64,000 bases of DNA, taken from contig CANTFL010000468.1 of the NCBI GenBank assembly GCA_947650285.1, positions 30,227-94,226 on the forward strand, in the 5' to 3' direction. This document shows positions 27,101-39,496 of the stretch, piece after piece. The notes below the pieces were generated by a model. The model had not been told where the DNA came from. It did no database searches and saw nothing but the letters and a program-made list of their open reading frames with translations. The stretch comes from Hyaloperonospora brassicae. Its lineage: Eukaryota; Oomycota; Peronosporomycetes; Peronosporales; Peronosporaceae. Numbering within the stretch: position 1 is the stretch's first letter; each line of letters starts with the position of its first letter. The position numbers and the translations under genes are program-made.

Positions 27101-29108
27101 GTCAAAATTATCTCAGAATTTGCCTGATAACTGTGCCACTAAAAAGGCAAGTCACATTTTGGATCAACAAATCCGCACACTAATAGTTACTGTTGCCATG
27201 CCTGTCTGGCCCGCTGACGTTTATCTTGCTTGTATTATAAATGCTGCAGGCAGTCCGTTTTATAAGATAGAGGCGTTAGGATTAAAGAGTTTTATATTCG
27301 ATGGGCCACATGGCTTCATTCATTTAATTTACCTGCTGTAGACACCCTGGTGATGTTCTTGCAGAAAAATAGGGGACCGTGCGTCATAAGCGTATTGGAC
27401 GTTTTGTAGAGGTTATGCAACTGCCGCCCTTTTAATATTGTCAAGACAAGAGTAAAAGTGATCGCCGAATATGTCAAGAAAACTCCTTTGAAGAACGACT
27501 TGTTTCGTTTGATCTCTGTTTTATGTGTAGGCTCTGAACAGCCTCTGTTGCTTAGCCCTATAACCAACTTTTTATTTAGTATCGTGCGGAGCTGAGAAGA
27601 CGATGTGCTTATTGCGCTTGGCAGAGCAGTTTCTGAAGGGATATCGGTCCGAGGTCCTTTGTCGGCGGGAGTTGAGCCGGTCATATCTGCAATATGGTCG
27701 TTTAAACTTTTTGATCCATGCCTTACAATGTAAGTGAGGCCGCCCTCAATGTCGCTGTATATAAGGGACGTTTGCACGGTCTCTGACAGGCGAAAGCAAA
27801 AATTTACTCGCTTTGGAGTCGTGGACAGCGCGCTAGAATGCTGTACAGATATCGAACCCGTCGGTCCTCTTACAAGCCGCCTCTGGCGTTACTTCTTCGG
27901 GAAGCATGATCATTAGCCGACGACATCACCGTCGACAGCTGGAAACATCACCACTTCGACTACAAAGATCGATGTACCATCGAGTGGCCAATATTGCTAT
28001 GAACACATGTACTCCGGGAAGAGTGCACGGTCCCTCGGATCGCCAAGTCGTCACGAAATGTGCGGTCTTTTTCGACAACGACGTCAATCATTGGCTTGAA
28101 GCATAATGAGCTGAGCACTTCAAACTTTAGGGCCCCGCGATGACCGTGAGGAGCCTGGTTCTTTCCCGGCACCACCTTGCGCTAGCGCCGCTCGGCTGTC
28201 CGAGGACAATTTCGTGCTCCGTATATACCAGTCGATGTTGGACGGTAAGTTTGTTGCCAGTAGACAGGATTGAGCGGATCGTTACCTATTATTCCTCACC
28301 TTCTCACTCACTCACCCACTTACCCACTCACTCATCCATCGCGTATACCCAAACTATTATTCGATTACCGTTGAATTTTCGGTTATGATGTGCGCATTTA
28401 CTATCTGCAACTTTCGGTGGTCAATGTGCATATCTGTGTCTACAAGCCATACATATTTTGCATCCCGACTAGGGTATAGTACTCGCGCTAGTTTGGGAAC
28501 GCGATTGAAGAGCTAACATACACACCAGCAGGCATGGCCTTGTTACCTAGGTCGAGCAACAATTACCATCTTGGCCGGAGGACATACGTGGCGATCACTG
28601 TAAATAACGCGTTTAAAGAATGAGCTGCAGCAGACACTATTCTTGCCGAATCTTAGATCGACATCTCAATTCTGATTTCGAGCTTCTAGCTTCGTAATCT
28701 CGTTGACTTGCTGCTCTCGTTGCACTGACTTACAGACGTAATGGTACAGAGTCAAGCGCTATCTCACACTAGCACGAGCATGCGGTATGCAGGATGAGAA
28801 CGCAGGTTTAGTCTCAAACGATGTGAATCCAACTTGCTTCCAGCCAAAAACATAAGCGATACAAGCAACACAACGTTGCTGCCTAGCTCTTCAATTAGGC
28901 ATCAGCAATGGCCTAACTAGCAGATGAAGCTGCACACAACTAGAAACGAGTCGAGCTGGCAAATTCGATTGACGTACGTAACACACAAACCTTTCTCAGG
29001 ATGACTGCTACGTCTGGCTTCATCGGCTCAAGCCTGATGCGCTAGCATTCGTCATCATGACGCTGTGCTTTTGGGCTAGCAGCTGATCAGTGCTTAGCAA
29101 GTCTTTCT
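24172..29108. other. AT-rich to mixed intergenic DNA, no gene seen
   Basis: Short frames only; the largest is 153 residues on the minus strand at 27,316-27,777, with one possible hydrophobic segment and no recognised domain. An ACTC-type simple repeat lies near 28,296-28,336. Composition becomes less AT-rich as the gene island at 29.1 kb is approached. Confidence 0.4.
24963..25072. repeat. Imperfect CTCGTCGATTCTTG minisatellite
   Basis: About eight imperfect units of a 12-15 base word (variants of CTCGTCGATTCTTGG and CTCTTCGAGTCTTTT) in tandem. The reading frame across it gives Ser/Leu-rich repeats, but no gene context supports coding. Confidence 0.75.
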
Positions 29109-30492
29109 TTAGTCTTCCGGCGATACTTCAATGATCGTTGGACTGGGTACAATGTACGCGTCCTTTGAGCCGGCAACCACGCAGCCCACGATCCACGCAG
29201 GTTTGTCATCGAGCTCACGCAGCTCTTGAATACAACGCTTTTGCGTTCTCCGCTGGTAGACAAAGCAGCAGTCCGCCCGACGTTTCGGCTGCAAAGCCAT
29301 CCAGAAGCTTGAAAGGGTTTCCAATCACCTTGTTCACCTCGACCATGTTCTTGATAATTGGAAGCGTGTGCAGCTCAAACGAGACGTCGGCCAATTGCGA
29401 CTTGGCCTGGTTGCGCGCGTGGGCAAGAAGACCAAAGCCCGTCACGTCGGTCGCAGAGTGCGCACCATGCTAACAACCAAGCCACACAGCCACGTGTGAG
29501 TCCGCGCATGCCATAAGCAAATTGCTACAACCACTTGCACAAATGATCTTTCGACACCGACCTTGTGCATCATCTTTGCTGCGTTCAGGTTGAGTCGACT
29601 CATCGACTCGGACGCCATCTCGAAGGCCACGTCGGCATCGTCGGACGTCACGACCTGAGCCACACGCTGCCACTGCTCGGGTTTTTTCTTCCACTGGAAC
29701 ACATTCACTGCAACTTGCGTGCCAAGAGGCTTTGTCAAGACGATCACGTCGCCCACGACCGCGTTCTCGGGACGAATAATTTGTGCCTCTGCAACCATTG
29801 CACCCACGAGTCAGTCAGCTCAGCAGCTTTCCAGTGCATACGCACCACCACCTCACAACTATTGGCAAGAAGAAAACAGACGAGTGCAACCCACCGCTTC
29901 GCACGCTCATGGCGACACCGCCAACAATAGGCCATGGGTTCATGACTGTCTGGCCGCCCGTGACGTTCGTCTGCGCCTTGCGCGCCAGGTCATTGAACCC
30001 GCGGATCATCTCCGTCGTGACGACGTCGCGCTGTTTCTCGCTCATGTCGCGACACACGCCCAGGATCATGAGCATCGTGTCGACTTCAGTGACACCCATA
30101 GCGTAGACGTCTGATAGGACATTGGCACAGGCGATCTGGCCCTGGACATAGGGGTCTTCGACCGAAGGGAAGAAAAAGTCGGTGGTCGACACGAGGTACA
30201 GGTCCGATCCATGGGCGATCTTGACCACACTCGAGTCCATTCCCGGCGTCTCGTTGGGCTTCACGTCGGTCGGCATGACGTTGTCCAAGTAGCTCAGGAG
30301 TTTAACTTGCGGGAGTTTGCAGCCACAGCCTTTGAGGGCACTGAAATTGGTCAGCACAAAGTCGGGGGCGAGACCGATCGACTGGGGATCAAACGCTGCT
30401 GCCGTTGCGGCTCCACGGGCTGTCGTAGCAGGAGAAGCGGTCGCGAATTCGCGTTCAATGACCGCGTTGGTCTGTCGCGCCGCTGCTTCCAT
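29109..30492 (-). CDS. selD: Selenide,water dikinase (selenophosphate synthetase)
   Basis: It makes selenophosphate from selenide and ATP, the selenium donor for selenocysteine synthesis, in the cytosol. Three exons join cleanly on the minus strand: 30,492-29,895, 29,788-29,562 and 29,469-29,109. The introns are 106 and 92 bases with GTGGGT and GTCGGT donors and TTGCAG and TTGTTAG acceptors. The catalytic GCGCK loop lies at residues 55-59: Cys56 in the Sec/Cys position and Lys59. Other family blocks in order are [54 protein letters not shown] and [11 protein letters not shown]. The expected length is about 394 residues, like animal SEPHS1. One odd point: near the C-terminus the frame breaks at the four-T run 29,239-29,242. 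One base fewer would restore the conserved ending [10 protein letters not shown]...TIIEVSPED. This is either a sequence error or a recent frameshift. The start at 30,492 is the first ATG in frame that I can see; the N-terminus is Ala-rich. Confidence 0.95.
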
Positions 30493-31681
30493 GAGAACAG
30501 AGCGCTCGATAGTGATGGGATCAATTGAGGCGGTGGGGTTGACACGCCTGAAAGTGGGTATGGGAGTGGCGAACGAGTTTTGGATGGAGCTCTGTTGACG
30601 ATATTAGCTGCAGGTCGGCTGGACGAAATCCATTTGACGGACCGTTTGGTTGGGTTGGGTTGGGTTGGGCTGAATTGGGCTGAATTGGGTTGAATTGGGC
30701 GTGGACGGACATGTAAAGTCGACCGTAGTAACTTGGGCAGGATGAACTGCATCCGTTGAGCTCCGATCATCCGCTGGTTTGATCGGTCAGAAGCCGACTA
30801 CAGGAGAGACGAGCAGACGGCATTGCTGAGGCAGCTCGACGCGTTTGACGTTAGATGGAACAAGAAACGAAAAACTTGGCTGAAGAGAGCGCAAGAAGCA
30901 CAAACACGGGCAGTGAGTGGCAGCTCATACGTCTTGACGTTGTGTCCATCATCAGTTTTGGATGAAGCGAGGAACGAGTAAGTCTGGTGGACTCACTTGT
31001 TGTCGAAGATCAACTACCCATCGAAACGCCCTGTACGGCGTGCTTCTTGGGTTGGGTGACGAAAGAAGCTTTGGTTCTCTTACTCCATTGTCGTGTGCGA
31101 GACTTCCTGCATTGTTCAATGCTGGCAACGTACGTATCAAAGCTGCACTGGCTGACCACGTGGACAATGCTCACGCACGTCGAAGTCTCCGTATCAGCAC
31201 ATGTCGTTGATCCTGTCCATTTGCTCGCGACGTATCGCTTGTGTTTTGCCACCGACCGCTGAGCAAACTCACTGACTTTCATCGAGGTCATTGCCTGCCA
31301 AAGCACCACATCATCAGAGACATTGAACTGGCGGAGACGTCCTGAGCTGCGATCCTCGTCACGGCAATGAATAAACACTCTCTCGGCTCTGGGGAATAGA
31401 CGGCGACGATCACTGGAAAAACAAAACAGAGGAAAACACATCGCCATCGGGTACTTCCACACGCGTTAGTCATATAGCGCAGTAGTGGCCCATGCAGACT
31501 GGACACAGCAAACATTATCATCTATTTGCGGGACCTGCAGTGTTAGCTGCATACTTTTCAGTTACTAAAGCGTTAGGATTCAAGCGGATCAAAACTGTAT
31601 ACCAGCGCCAGCTCGCTGTCATGGAGCGGCGCGCGTCAAAGCGCCTGTGGTGCTTCGGGCCAAAACTTTGCAGCCTCCTGC
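30493..31681. other. Intergenic between selD and syntaxin genes
   Basis: About 1.2 kb with overlapping short frames on both strands and no recognised domain. It should contain the selD promoter next to 30,493 and the 3' region of the syntaxin gene next to 31,681. Confidence 0.5.
30647..30700. repeat. TTGGG/TTGAATTGGGC simple repeat upstream of selD
   Basis: A G-rich run of TTGGG and TGAATTGGGC units on the plus strand, 155-210 bases upstream of the selD start. It could form a G-quadruplex on one strand; any regulatory role is inference. Confidence 0.8.
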
Positions 31682-32685
31682 TTATCGGACCGCCACAATG
31701 ATCGCAATGATCGCGACAATCACCACGAGGACAAAGAGACCGACGCAGATTAATTTCGTCTGCGAACACTCGCAGCATCGCTTCTTGCGGTTCGCTTCCC
31801 GCACATTGCCCAACGCGCCCTGCGCGTTCTCCTGCGCCGCGCTCGTATTGTCCTCAATGTCCACTGCAAAACCGCACACACGACACACACACACACAAAG
31901 CAGCAACAGCAGAGATCCCCACCAGTCAGCACCACCCACCACCCACAAGCAACACAGCTCTGCCACCAACGTACCGACAATCTCTCCTTGATCCTGCACG
32001 AGTCCGTCCACCTCCCGGTACGCGGCATTGACCTCTTGCAGCTGCTGATTAATCTTCATAATATCCTCTTCTCGTCGCACCAAATCTACACACACACACA
32101 TAACCACAACCACAACATCCGTCCGTCCGTCCATCCGTCAGTCAGCTCCTCAACAATTGCTCGTCCTGTAGCGTCCCCCGCACCGTCTTCGTTGTAGCGC
32201 ACGACGTTCGCCTGCGCGTAGAGCTGGTCCTCGTTGTAGCCGTCAAAGCCCTCCGTCGGGCGTCGCTCGTTGTCGTCCGAGCGAAACGACAGCGACGACC
32301 GCCGCAGGTGCGCCACCGCCGCGCGCTCGGCCGCCAACAGCTGCGCGCACGTCGCCTCGAAGCTCTGCAGCTGCCGCTTGTAGTCGCTCGACAACTTGGC
32401 CACCTGCGTCCGGCGCGCGCGGCCGCCGGCGCTCTTCACGCCGTCCGTCAGCTCCACAAGGCGGCGATTGATCTGCGCCACGAGTTTGTTCCCGCGCTGC
32501 GTGAGCTCCGCGAGCTGCGCGTGCGTCGCGCGCGAGTCCTGCGGCGTCCCAAAGAGCGTCAGCTTCTGCGCGATCGTGCGCGTCACCTGGTGGAACTGCG
32601 CGACGGCCTGTGACGTCTCCTGCACGAGCGCGTCGACGTGGGCAGTGGCGCTCGGCCGCGGCGAGTCGGCCGACATGTAACTCAT
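31682..32685 (-). CDS. Qa-SNARE, syntaxin 7/12-like
   Basis: A tail-anchored t-SNARE that drives membrane fusion, most likely at endosomes or the vacuole. Three exons on the minus strand, 32,685-32,184, 32,085-31,975 and 31,863-31,682, give 264 residues, the size of human syntaxin 7. Both introns keep phase 1, with donors GTGCGG and GTACGT and acceptors TGTGTAG and TTTGCAG. Residues about 10-130 are a helical N-terminal (Habc/syntaxin_2) region. The SNARE motif runs from about residue 172 (REEDIMKINQQLQEVN) to 230, with the zero-layer glutamine at about 200 in QDQGEI. A basic NRKKRCCEC stretch with possible palmitoylation cysteines follows, then a transmembrane anchor of about 22 residues at the extreme C-terminus. 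I chose the ATG at 32,685 (MSYMSADSP). The frame stays open upstream to an ATG at 32,895 through a low-complexity repeat. It is co-oriented with selD, 1.2 kb upstream of it. Confidence 0.93.
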
Positions 32686-32776
32686 TGGAATGGACGAAGT
32701 AGTCGGAAGAGGACGAGAAGTAGGGACTGTAAAAGTAGCAGTGCGGGGGGAGGGGTGTTGGAAAGTAGCAATAAGA

Positions 32777-32880
32777 GTAGTGGAGATATTGGAATGGTTA
32801 GCGGAGATATTGGTATTGGTAGTGGAGATATTGGTATTGTTAGCGGAGATATTGGTATTGTTATTGGTATTGGTATTGGT
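32777..32880. repeat. Minisatellite just upstream of syntaxin start
   Basis: Four imperfect 21-22 base units of GTAGTGGAGATATTGGTATTG type followed by TATTGG hexamers. On the minus strand it is in frame with the syntaxin ORF and would encode Asn/Thr/Ile/Ser-rich repeats (NTNISA-like), so it either extends the protein or lies in the 5' untranslated region. Confidence 0.85.
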
Positions 32881-32895
32881 GATGGTGGGGGGCAA

Positions 32896-35800
32896 AAAGG
32901 CTCGGGCGAAACGGTCGGTTTGTGGGGGCGAGCGACTCCTTGAGGGGTCTTATGCTGGTGCGACAGTGGGGAGGCGACAGTTCGTGTCGGACACAGCTGT
33001 CGGGTCGAAAGAAGGAGCCGGACGGACTGACTAGATCCTTTCTCGCTTACCCTACCCGCGAGCAAGCACAGGGCGACAGACGGGCGCGCAGAATCCACTT
33101 GTCAGCTGACGATGGGGTATTTCGCTTGCGAGACCGTTGGACAACGGGGGGTGAACTGGGCCACTTGGATCCCGGACAACAGGGGGTGAACTGGGCCACT
33201 TGGATCCGGACACCAACACGTCATAGGGCAGTGGGTTTCCGAGCTATGCCACCGATGTCGCTACCGAACGAACGTGTGCAGGTCACGTGATGATCGCGAT
33301 TCGGACACTAAGAACGGAGAATTCCTTATCATTCATGTGGCAGGAATCGCGTTTTTGGCGCTTTTCGAGTAGATGATGGAATCATTTGCTCGCTTTATCG
33401 ATAGCTCAAGTGTCGGCCGAGATCGGCTGTCGTCAGCTTTGGTCCTTGTCGGATTACGTCAGCGGCAATGATTACCTCATCACTGAGATCTTCATAGGAC
33501 AGGATGACATTCAACATGACATCATCATGCCACCGTCGTGTCCCACCATTATAGCCAGTGTCATGCATACACCCGTTATGTGACGACGACGTGGTGGACT
33601 GCAAGGGCGAGTTTGTTTGCCTTGAGCTACTGCTTTAGCGTGGAGAGAGTATGCTACTGGAATCGTGTCCGTCGGAATGCGGGACCGCTCGATTGCAGAC
33701 AGGTTGTCAGGTTGTAAACGTACTAGAGAGATGAGTGCACTCGCACTGCACCCACGCAGGTGTAAGAGGAACGTAGTCAGTCTGAATCAGTTGGGATCAT
33801 GTTGGCCCTGTGGAGCAGAAGATGGATGGAGTCATAGCTTAAACAGGCGAATAATTACAATCAGTCCGGGAAGGAACAGTTCGCGCATACGTTCCGATTG
33901 CCTTAGGCCCTTAGCAGCATGTCACTGCTGCCATATCCGTTAATTTGCAAATGAGGGCGTGCATACACGCATCGAGGTTGGCGAAAGAGAGGCAAAAAGC
34001 AATGAAGTGGATTCAGGGCCATCTACATTTCCTTGCAACTTCCCACCACAACAAAAAGCCAACGGTGGCGAGGTGGGTCGATAAAAGCGCAGATGACACA
34101 GCGGTCTTTGGAACGCAATCGCTTGGACAGCATCGATAATCTTACTACAAATTACGTAGGTGTCTGTGTGAATATACAGCCACTATCTCGGACCTTGGCT
34201 GCAGACGAAGACAACTCGTCTGAGACTGTTTCATTCAGCCATTGTTTCCGTCCGGTCTTATGCCATGAAGAAGGTACAAAAAGTATTTGCTAAATACAAG
34301 GTAGTTGGTATGCAAAATATACAACAACACTTGATTCCCTCACTGGACCAATTTCTCTATGCAATGATGGTCAAGCTTCATAAACAAGAGCATATGGCTT
34401 AGTGATGCAAGTGCTGTTGCATATATTGGACTTTCTGAAGTCGATGAGTAAAAATCTAAAGATCATTGCGGCTGCAGCAACGAAAACATCGTGGGGGCAC
34501 TGTCTACGTGCCTGCACAGCAAAACCCATGAGTGTCTGGAATCCCACACAACAAAGCTGACATCGCACGTCCGCTCTCAAGATAAGCTCTCACTCACTTT
34601 TGTCGAAAGTGACGAGGTGTTTCTACTGCATTCTGTCTTCGAACGACAACAGGCAGACGGTCAAGCAGGTCTACTGAGCGTCGGTCAGTCTGTCAATGTG
34701 TATGCATGCATTGGCCTCAACGTCGGCTGTTTTTGTATGCCTTGTGGTGGCAACAGGAACATGTTATTAGCCTCAGTTTTGCTACGTTCTAGTCCAGCTG
34801 AAAGTGCAATGCAGAATGCTGACGAGTTCTTCGGCCTCACCATGGATTTTGTTGTTTTGCATAACGCACCGTCTTGTATGCTGGGCTGAGTATCACTCGT
34901 GTCGGCAACGATCATAACTATTTGCCTTAAGAGGAATGAGTATGGCAACTTCCAGTGTGTTTGCACTTACGCGGCTAACAACTACAAGTAACATCACACC
35001 CGAATATTGGTTGATGGTGATGCGGATTGAGCGGATGTATCAGGGCATTTAGTATGCACACGCGTGTCTACACATGTGTGTCCACGCCAGAGTAGGACAT
35101 ACGATCCGATCAGGTAATGTTGTATACGTTTATATCTGCTCTGAAGCTCAATCAGGTAAGCATGGCAGCGCTATCCCAGAGGTCACAATCACTACCAAGT
35201 AGGCGAGACAGAAAATTTTGTGGGAATGGTGTTTGAACTTCACCAGCACCGACATGATAGGCACTGACGTCTCCAAATGGATTGGCTATGGCCCTCATCG
35301 AAATAAAACAGTAAAAAGAGTAGTTGGTGCGACGTGGGGTGCGACGACGGCATTGCGTGGTTGGACATGAAATAGCTAGACTGAAAGGTAGTCACTGTAG
35401 GAATAACCAAACGCACATAATACACGTATGGTTCGGATCCTGTCGCCAATAGTGTCTTCCGTCAAGATACCGACAACTGTTCAATGTTGGCCAAAAGCTA
35501 AGGGTATAAATTTGCATAAATTTGTGCAAAACTCGGCTGCTGTGCAAGAGCGATCAAGGTGGGCCTATACCTACTTCGCCGTAAGCACTCTATTCACAAT
35601 GCTACTCTTGATCAATTGTTGGCGACTTGAGTAGTAAGATACGACTCACCCGCTACTGGGCTGGGTTCAAAACCGCGGGGGTGAAGCTACAAAAGGCCAT
35701 TTTAGGAAAGAGTATATATATGCGCTTATGTTGCGATTGAATTGTTGGTTCAACAGCAAAGAAACAGCCGATCGACATCTTCGTCGATGCGCTTTCCTCG

Positions 35801-36179
35801 TTTAATCTGCTGGTTTCATGTAGACGCTGCCGTAGTAAACGCGTATTTCTCAGCAATCGCCTTCAGTTTGAATTCAAATTTGTCCACCTCGCATAAAAAT
35901 TACATCTTAATCGGCAATCAGTTTACCTTTAATGTTGGTCACTGGATGCGGAACGGAGATACCTTCACACGTAGTGACAGGATATATAGATATCATCGAA
36001 ATCGCTGTTGTGTTGTGCTGGAATAGAGAGCGCAACATCCTCATCTACATCCAGCAAGCCCGCAGTGTTGAGAGCTTCCGTGTGTTTACCTTATGCGCAA
36101 AGTCAATGACACCGTCTATGCCCATTGTGTTGCTATTTCGCAAGTGAATTGAGCGCGACTATGGACCGATGTTCATCTG
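32896..36179. other. Intergenic DNA, no gene recognised
   Basis: Short frames on both strands without domains. From about 35,650 to 36,180 minus-strand fragments may be the degraded C-terminal region of the pogo-type relic that follows. A 132-residue plus-strand frame at 34,491-34,889 is Ser/Cys-rich and matches nothing I know. Confidence 0.4.
33139..33207. repeat. 35-bp tandem duplication
   Basis: Two near-identical copies (33,139-33,173 and 33,174-33,207) of a unit beginning GGACAAC and containing GGGGGTGAACTGGGCCACTT. The copies are nearly identical, which points to a recent duplication. Confidence 0.9.
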
Positions 36180-37090
36180 TTCCTTGGCGTCTACACGCAA
36201 TTAGCGGTCAGTGTTCAACTAGTACAATCTCGGTAAGCAGGAAGCAATGAAAAATAATCTCGCTCGGAATTTTTGCAAGAACATCTTCATCGACCCCATC
36301 GGGGTTCGCTGGTTAACCATGTCAATGTTATGTTAGGAGCCTTGTTCTTCTAGATCCATTGCATTTTGTAGCTGTCGATGCCGGTAACGACTATAGAATG
36401 ACGCGATAATTCGGCTGCTAGAATTTCGATGTCGTAGTTGGCGTGAAGAAAGCAACAGTTACGCCCTGCAGTATTATGCCGTACAGCATGTACGCTAATG
36501 TACTGTCAAGAATGAGCACAGCGTTGCACCATCAATTACGCTTTGGCATTACTTCGTCGCTAAGAACCTCAATTGATCCCGTGCTTTCTCTAAAATCAAC
36601 GATACTTCTTTGCATGCTCAATGATATACGGCTTGTGTTTGTTTGAGCCATATGAGTTGCTTGTCAAAACGACGACCACGCGAGTACTGATCTTCTTCGA
36701 TTCTGTCACTTGATGTGAAGCGATAATCTTGTCGTGCTTGAGGCTGTAAATGGGTATTGTTTCATCCATGCTGTAGAAGTCAGCTATGGATACCCGTTTC
36801 AAGAGTCCTCGAATTACATCACGCCGCGCAAGTATCGACAAAGTGTTCACGATTCTTTACCAACGTGGAACTCGTCTGCTTGAAGCCATGGCGTTTCTGG
36901 AATGCTATAGCCGTCCATTAGAAATCTACAATATCTGGTCGCATGGGCATCACTCATCGTTGCAAACCGGTTTGCTCCTGCCTTGAGTAATCCACTCTGT
37001 ATCATACATTCGATTGGCACTACGGCACCCAGTTGGCAAGCCCAATATCGACAACTGGAAGGACGAGCGGACGCGTTTGCTTGCACTGGA
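36180..37090 (-). pseudogene. Third pogo-type transposase relic
   Basis: Minus-strand fragments in family order. A CENP-B-like piece lies at 37,086-36,847 (RYCRFLMDG region). The first catalytic block ADFYSMDETIPIYSLKHDK follows at about 36,790-36,730, then the central stretch TRVVVVLTSNSYGS. Near 36,420-36,480 a FFTPTTTSKFQ-like block corresponds to the last catalytic region, followed by KNKAPNITLTWL near 36,330. Stops and frame changes lie between these blocks. The subfamily resembles the 2.9-kb copy (MDET block with aliphatic context) more than the 7.4-kb copy. Confidence 0.75.
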
Positions 37091-39335
37091 TGTCAGCTTC
37101 TTGCAAAAGCAGGTGCCCATTGCGTTCGCGCATATCGTAGATATGGTTTTCTGGACCGGTGTCTTGACAAGTTTGAACGCTCCCGTTTTTCGTTGCAGTC
37201 GAGTTTACTTTAAGCTGCATTTTCATGCTTACACAGTCAGATCTCCTTCTGCTAATAAGTCCAGTTTCCAGTTGCTTCTGGCCGTGACGGCATCGTAGTG
37301 ATTTTAGCTGTACCTGTCAGAGGTTGTCGCTGACCCAGTGATGGACCGACGGGAACCTGACTGTCGTCATGACGGCGCGTAGTAAACTGCACTTAACGAC
37401 ATTGTACGATAGGACGTGTGATCGATAGAGGAAGCGAATGAACGAACATGATCGCTTGTTTACAAATCGAGCAAAACCGCAGGCTGGTTCTTTTGTATCG
37501 ACATGCTCCCACGCGGAGGAGGCGGTTTCGTGCGCATGCACATATGCGAGAGTCGATCGACTATTCCATCGGTCTATCGATGGATGCGAAATCATCCACT
37601 CCTTATTCCTATCATTTGTGGTCTGCGGGTGCATGTGCGAAGTAGAACTGGCTGTGTGGTCTTCGCGTCGTTGACTGCATGAGCTTGTAGCTCTGTTGTT
37701 TTTTGCTTCTACTTGCTGTCACGATGTGTATACCATACGGCATACAATGGTTTGCACATGGGTGTATCAGTTCAAGATTAGTTGCAAACGTCGCGTGCAA
37801 GGCTAGAGCTCAATGCCATCCGAGCAAGTAGGGTGGCTGCTGTCGACACGCGCTCTATGCTCGTAAGCGCTACGCGGGCTTCAGCAAACGATGCATTACT
37901 ATCAGTGGACATCCTCAATAGTCGTGCAACCCGTGATGGTCGGGTGTTTTTGGCGGGACTTGTCGTACGATAAAGTTTGAGCCGCGCAGTGCGACTGCTT
38001 CTGTAATCACTCGTGCTCGTGTGCTGTTTCGCCAGCGCTAGTCCATCGAACTTGTCTCGAGAGAAGTCGGGTCGAATGCGCATCTCTCAATACACTTACT
38101 GTATCTATTTTTCTCGGAAGATCCGATCCAACGGTGACAGGCGGCACTTGTTGCAAACCGACATGGCTTCGAGAGAAACATCGCGCACCTCACGAAGGTG
38201 GCAGGAGCCACTTGTTGCAAATACACAAGGATGTGAAAAGCGTCGCATACATTAGCGAGTTTGAGCTAGACGCCGGTGTGATACCCCATGGACGCTCGTA
38301 TCGATCAACGCTAATCATGTGATCGACACATTTACATAAAGGCACGATAATCGGGCCACAGCACTCATGAAGAACATCGCCGAGTACGCAATTCTTGTGC
38401 AAGAGGATATACAAAAACTCGAGCGCGTTGGAGCCAAGGCAAAGACAACTTGACTAAAGTTATTGTTGAGGACGCCAATTTCACCGAAGACGCACGACTG
38501 ATGTGATCGAGATGTGCACCTCGAAGCGCAGCAACAGGGCCCTCATTGCCATGTGCACAGCAGTCGCGGTCTTTCTCCATACCGACATCAACCTCTAGCC
38601 GGAGACCCCACTAGCCGAGCACTCTGATTTGGGGGACTCCCTGATATCCGCAACAAGCCGCGCCATCTCGAGTCAATACCTCGCGCAGCGCAGACCGGCT
38701 GTATGAGGCCTAGAACTTGCCAAGATCAACATCGTAGATATCTGCACGATATGTGACGTTCGACAGGACACAGCGGGTCGCTCGCGTACCTGAATATACC
38801 TCATCCTTCTCTCTCGCATTGAGCTCAACAGCACGTGTTTCAACCACCGTCGGTACCTGTCATGGGTCCATTCGACGACGATTGCCTTGACCACTCTCAA
38901 GGGTGGATGAATGTTACATGCGTTGCGAAAACGAAGATAAGTCCCGGAGAGATGTGTAAGCAACCAGGTGGTCCCATTGAGCGGTGCGTATCAAGCAGAG
39001 AGCAGACATCACGTAAGATGTTGAGCTTTTCCGCAGTACTGAACCTATCTGCGACGGGACCACGTTTTCCGATTGATCCAGCGTTTTCTTTTCTCCACTG
39101 TCTATGAACCTCATCCAGATCTCGTCTTTCATCGACTGCAGCTGAATGCTCTCATCCTTTTGGGTGTGACCGCCGATACATGCAACATCGCCACGGAAGT
39201 CTGGAGACGCAGCTCTTTAGGCTTCGCTTAGCTTCGAGGTCCTGCCCTAGCTGCAACTCATCCTCTGCCTCTGCAATCTCTTCAATCCATCGTTATTCCT
39301 CTCCATCGCCATTGCGTTGGAAATGATAGGAGGCA

Positions 39336-39376
39336 TTGCAAATCGCTCCAGTCTGTGTGGCTGGAGCGATTTGCAA
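39336..39376. repeat. Perfect 16-bp stem-loop
   Basis: The arms TTGCAAATCGCTCCAG (39,336-39,351) and its exact reverse complement (39,361-39,376) flank a 9-base loop. There is no T-tract after it. Confidence 0.95.
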
Positions 39377-39496
39377 AGTTCATGGCTGAGACCTTGTTCC
39401 AGACAGCTACCGATCAACGTATGACAGTATATTCGACGGCTTCGTAGATGTGCCGACCTCCTACTCGCCGCCACGAACGATCGCAATTCGACAGAT

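Noticed and set aside
27316..27777. 153-residue minus-strand frame with one hydrophobic segment
   Set aside because: No start context or homologous blocks I recognise; kept only as a remark in the desert description.
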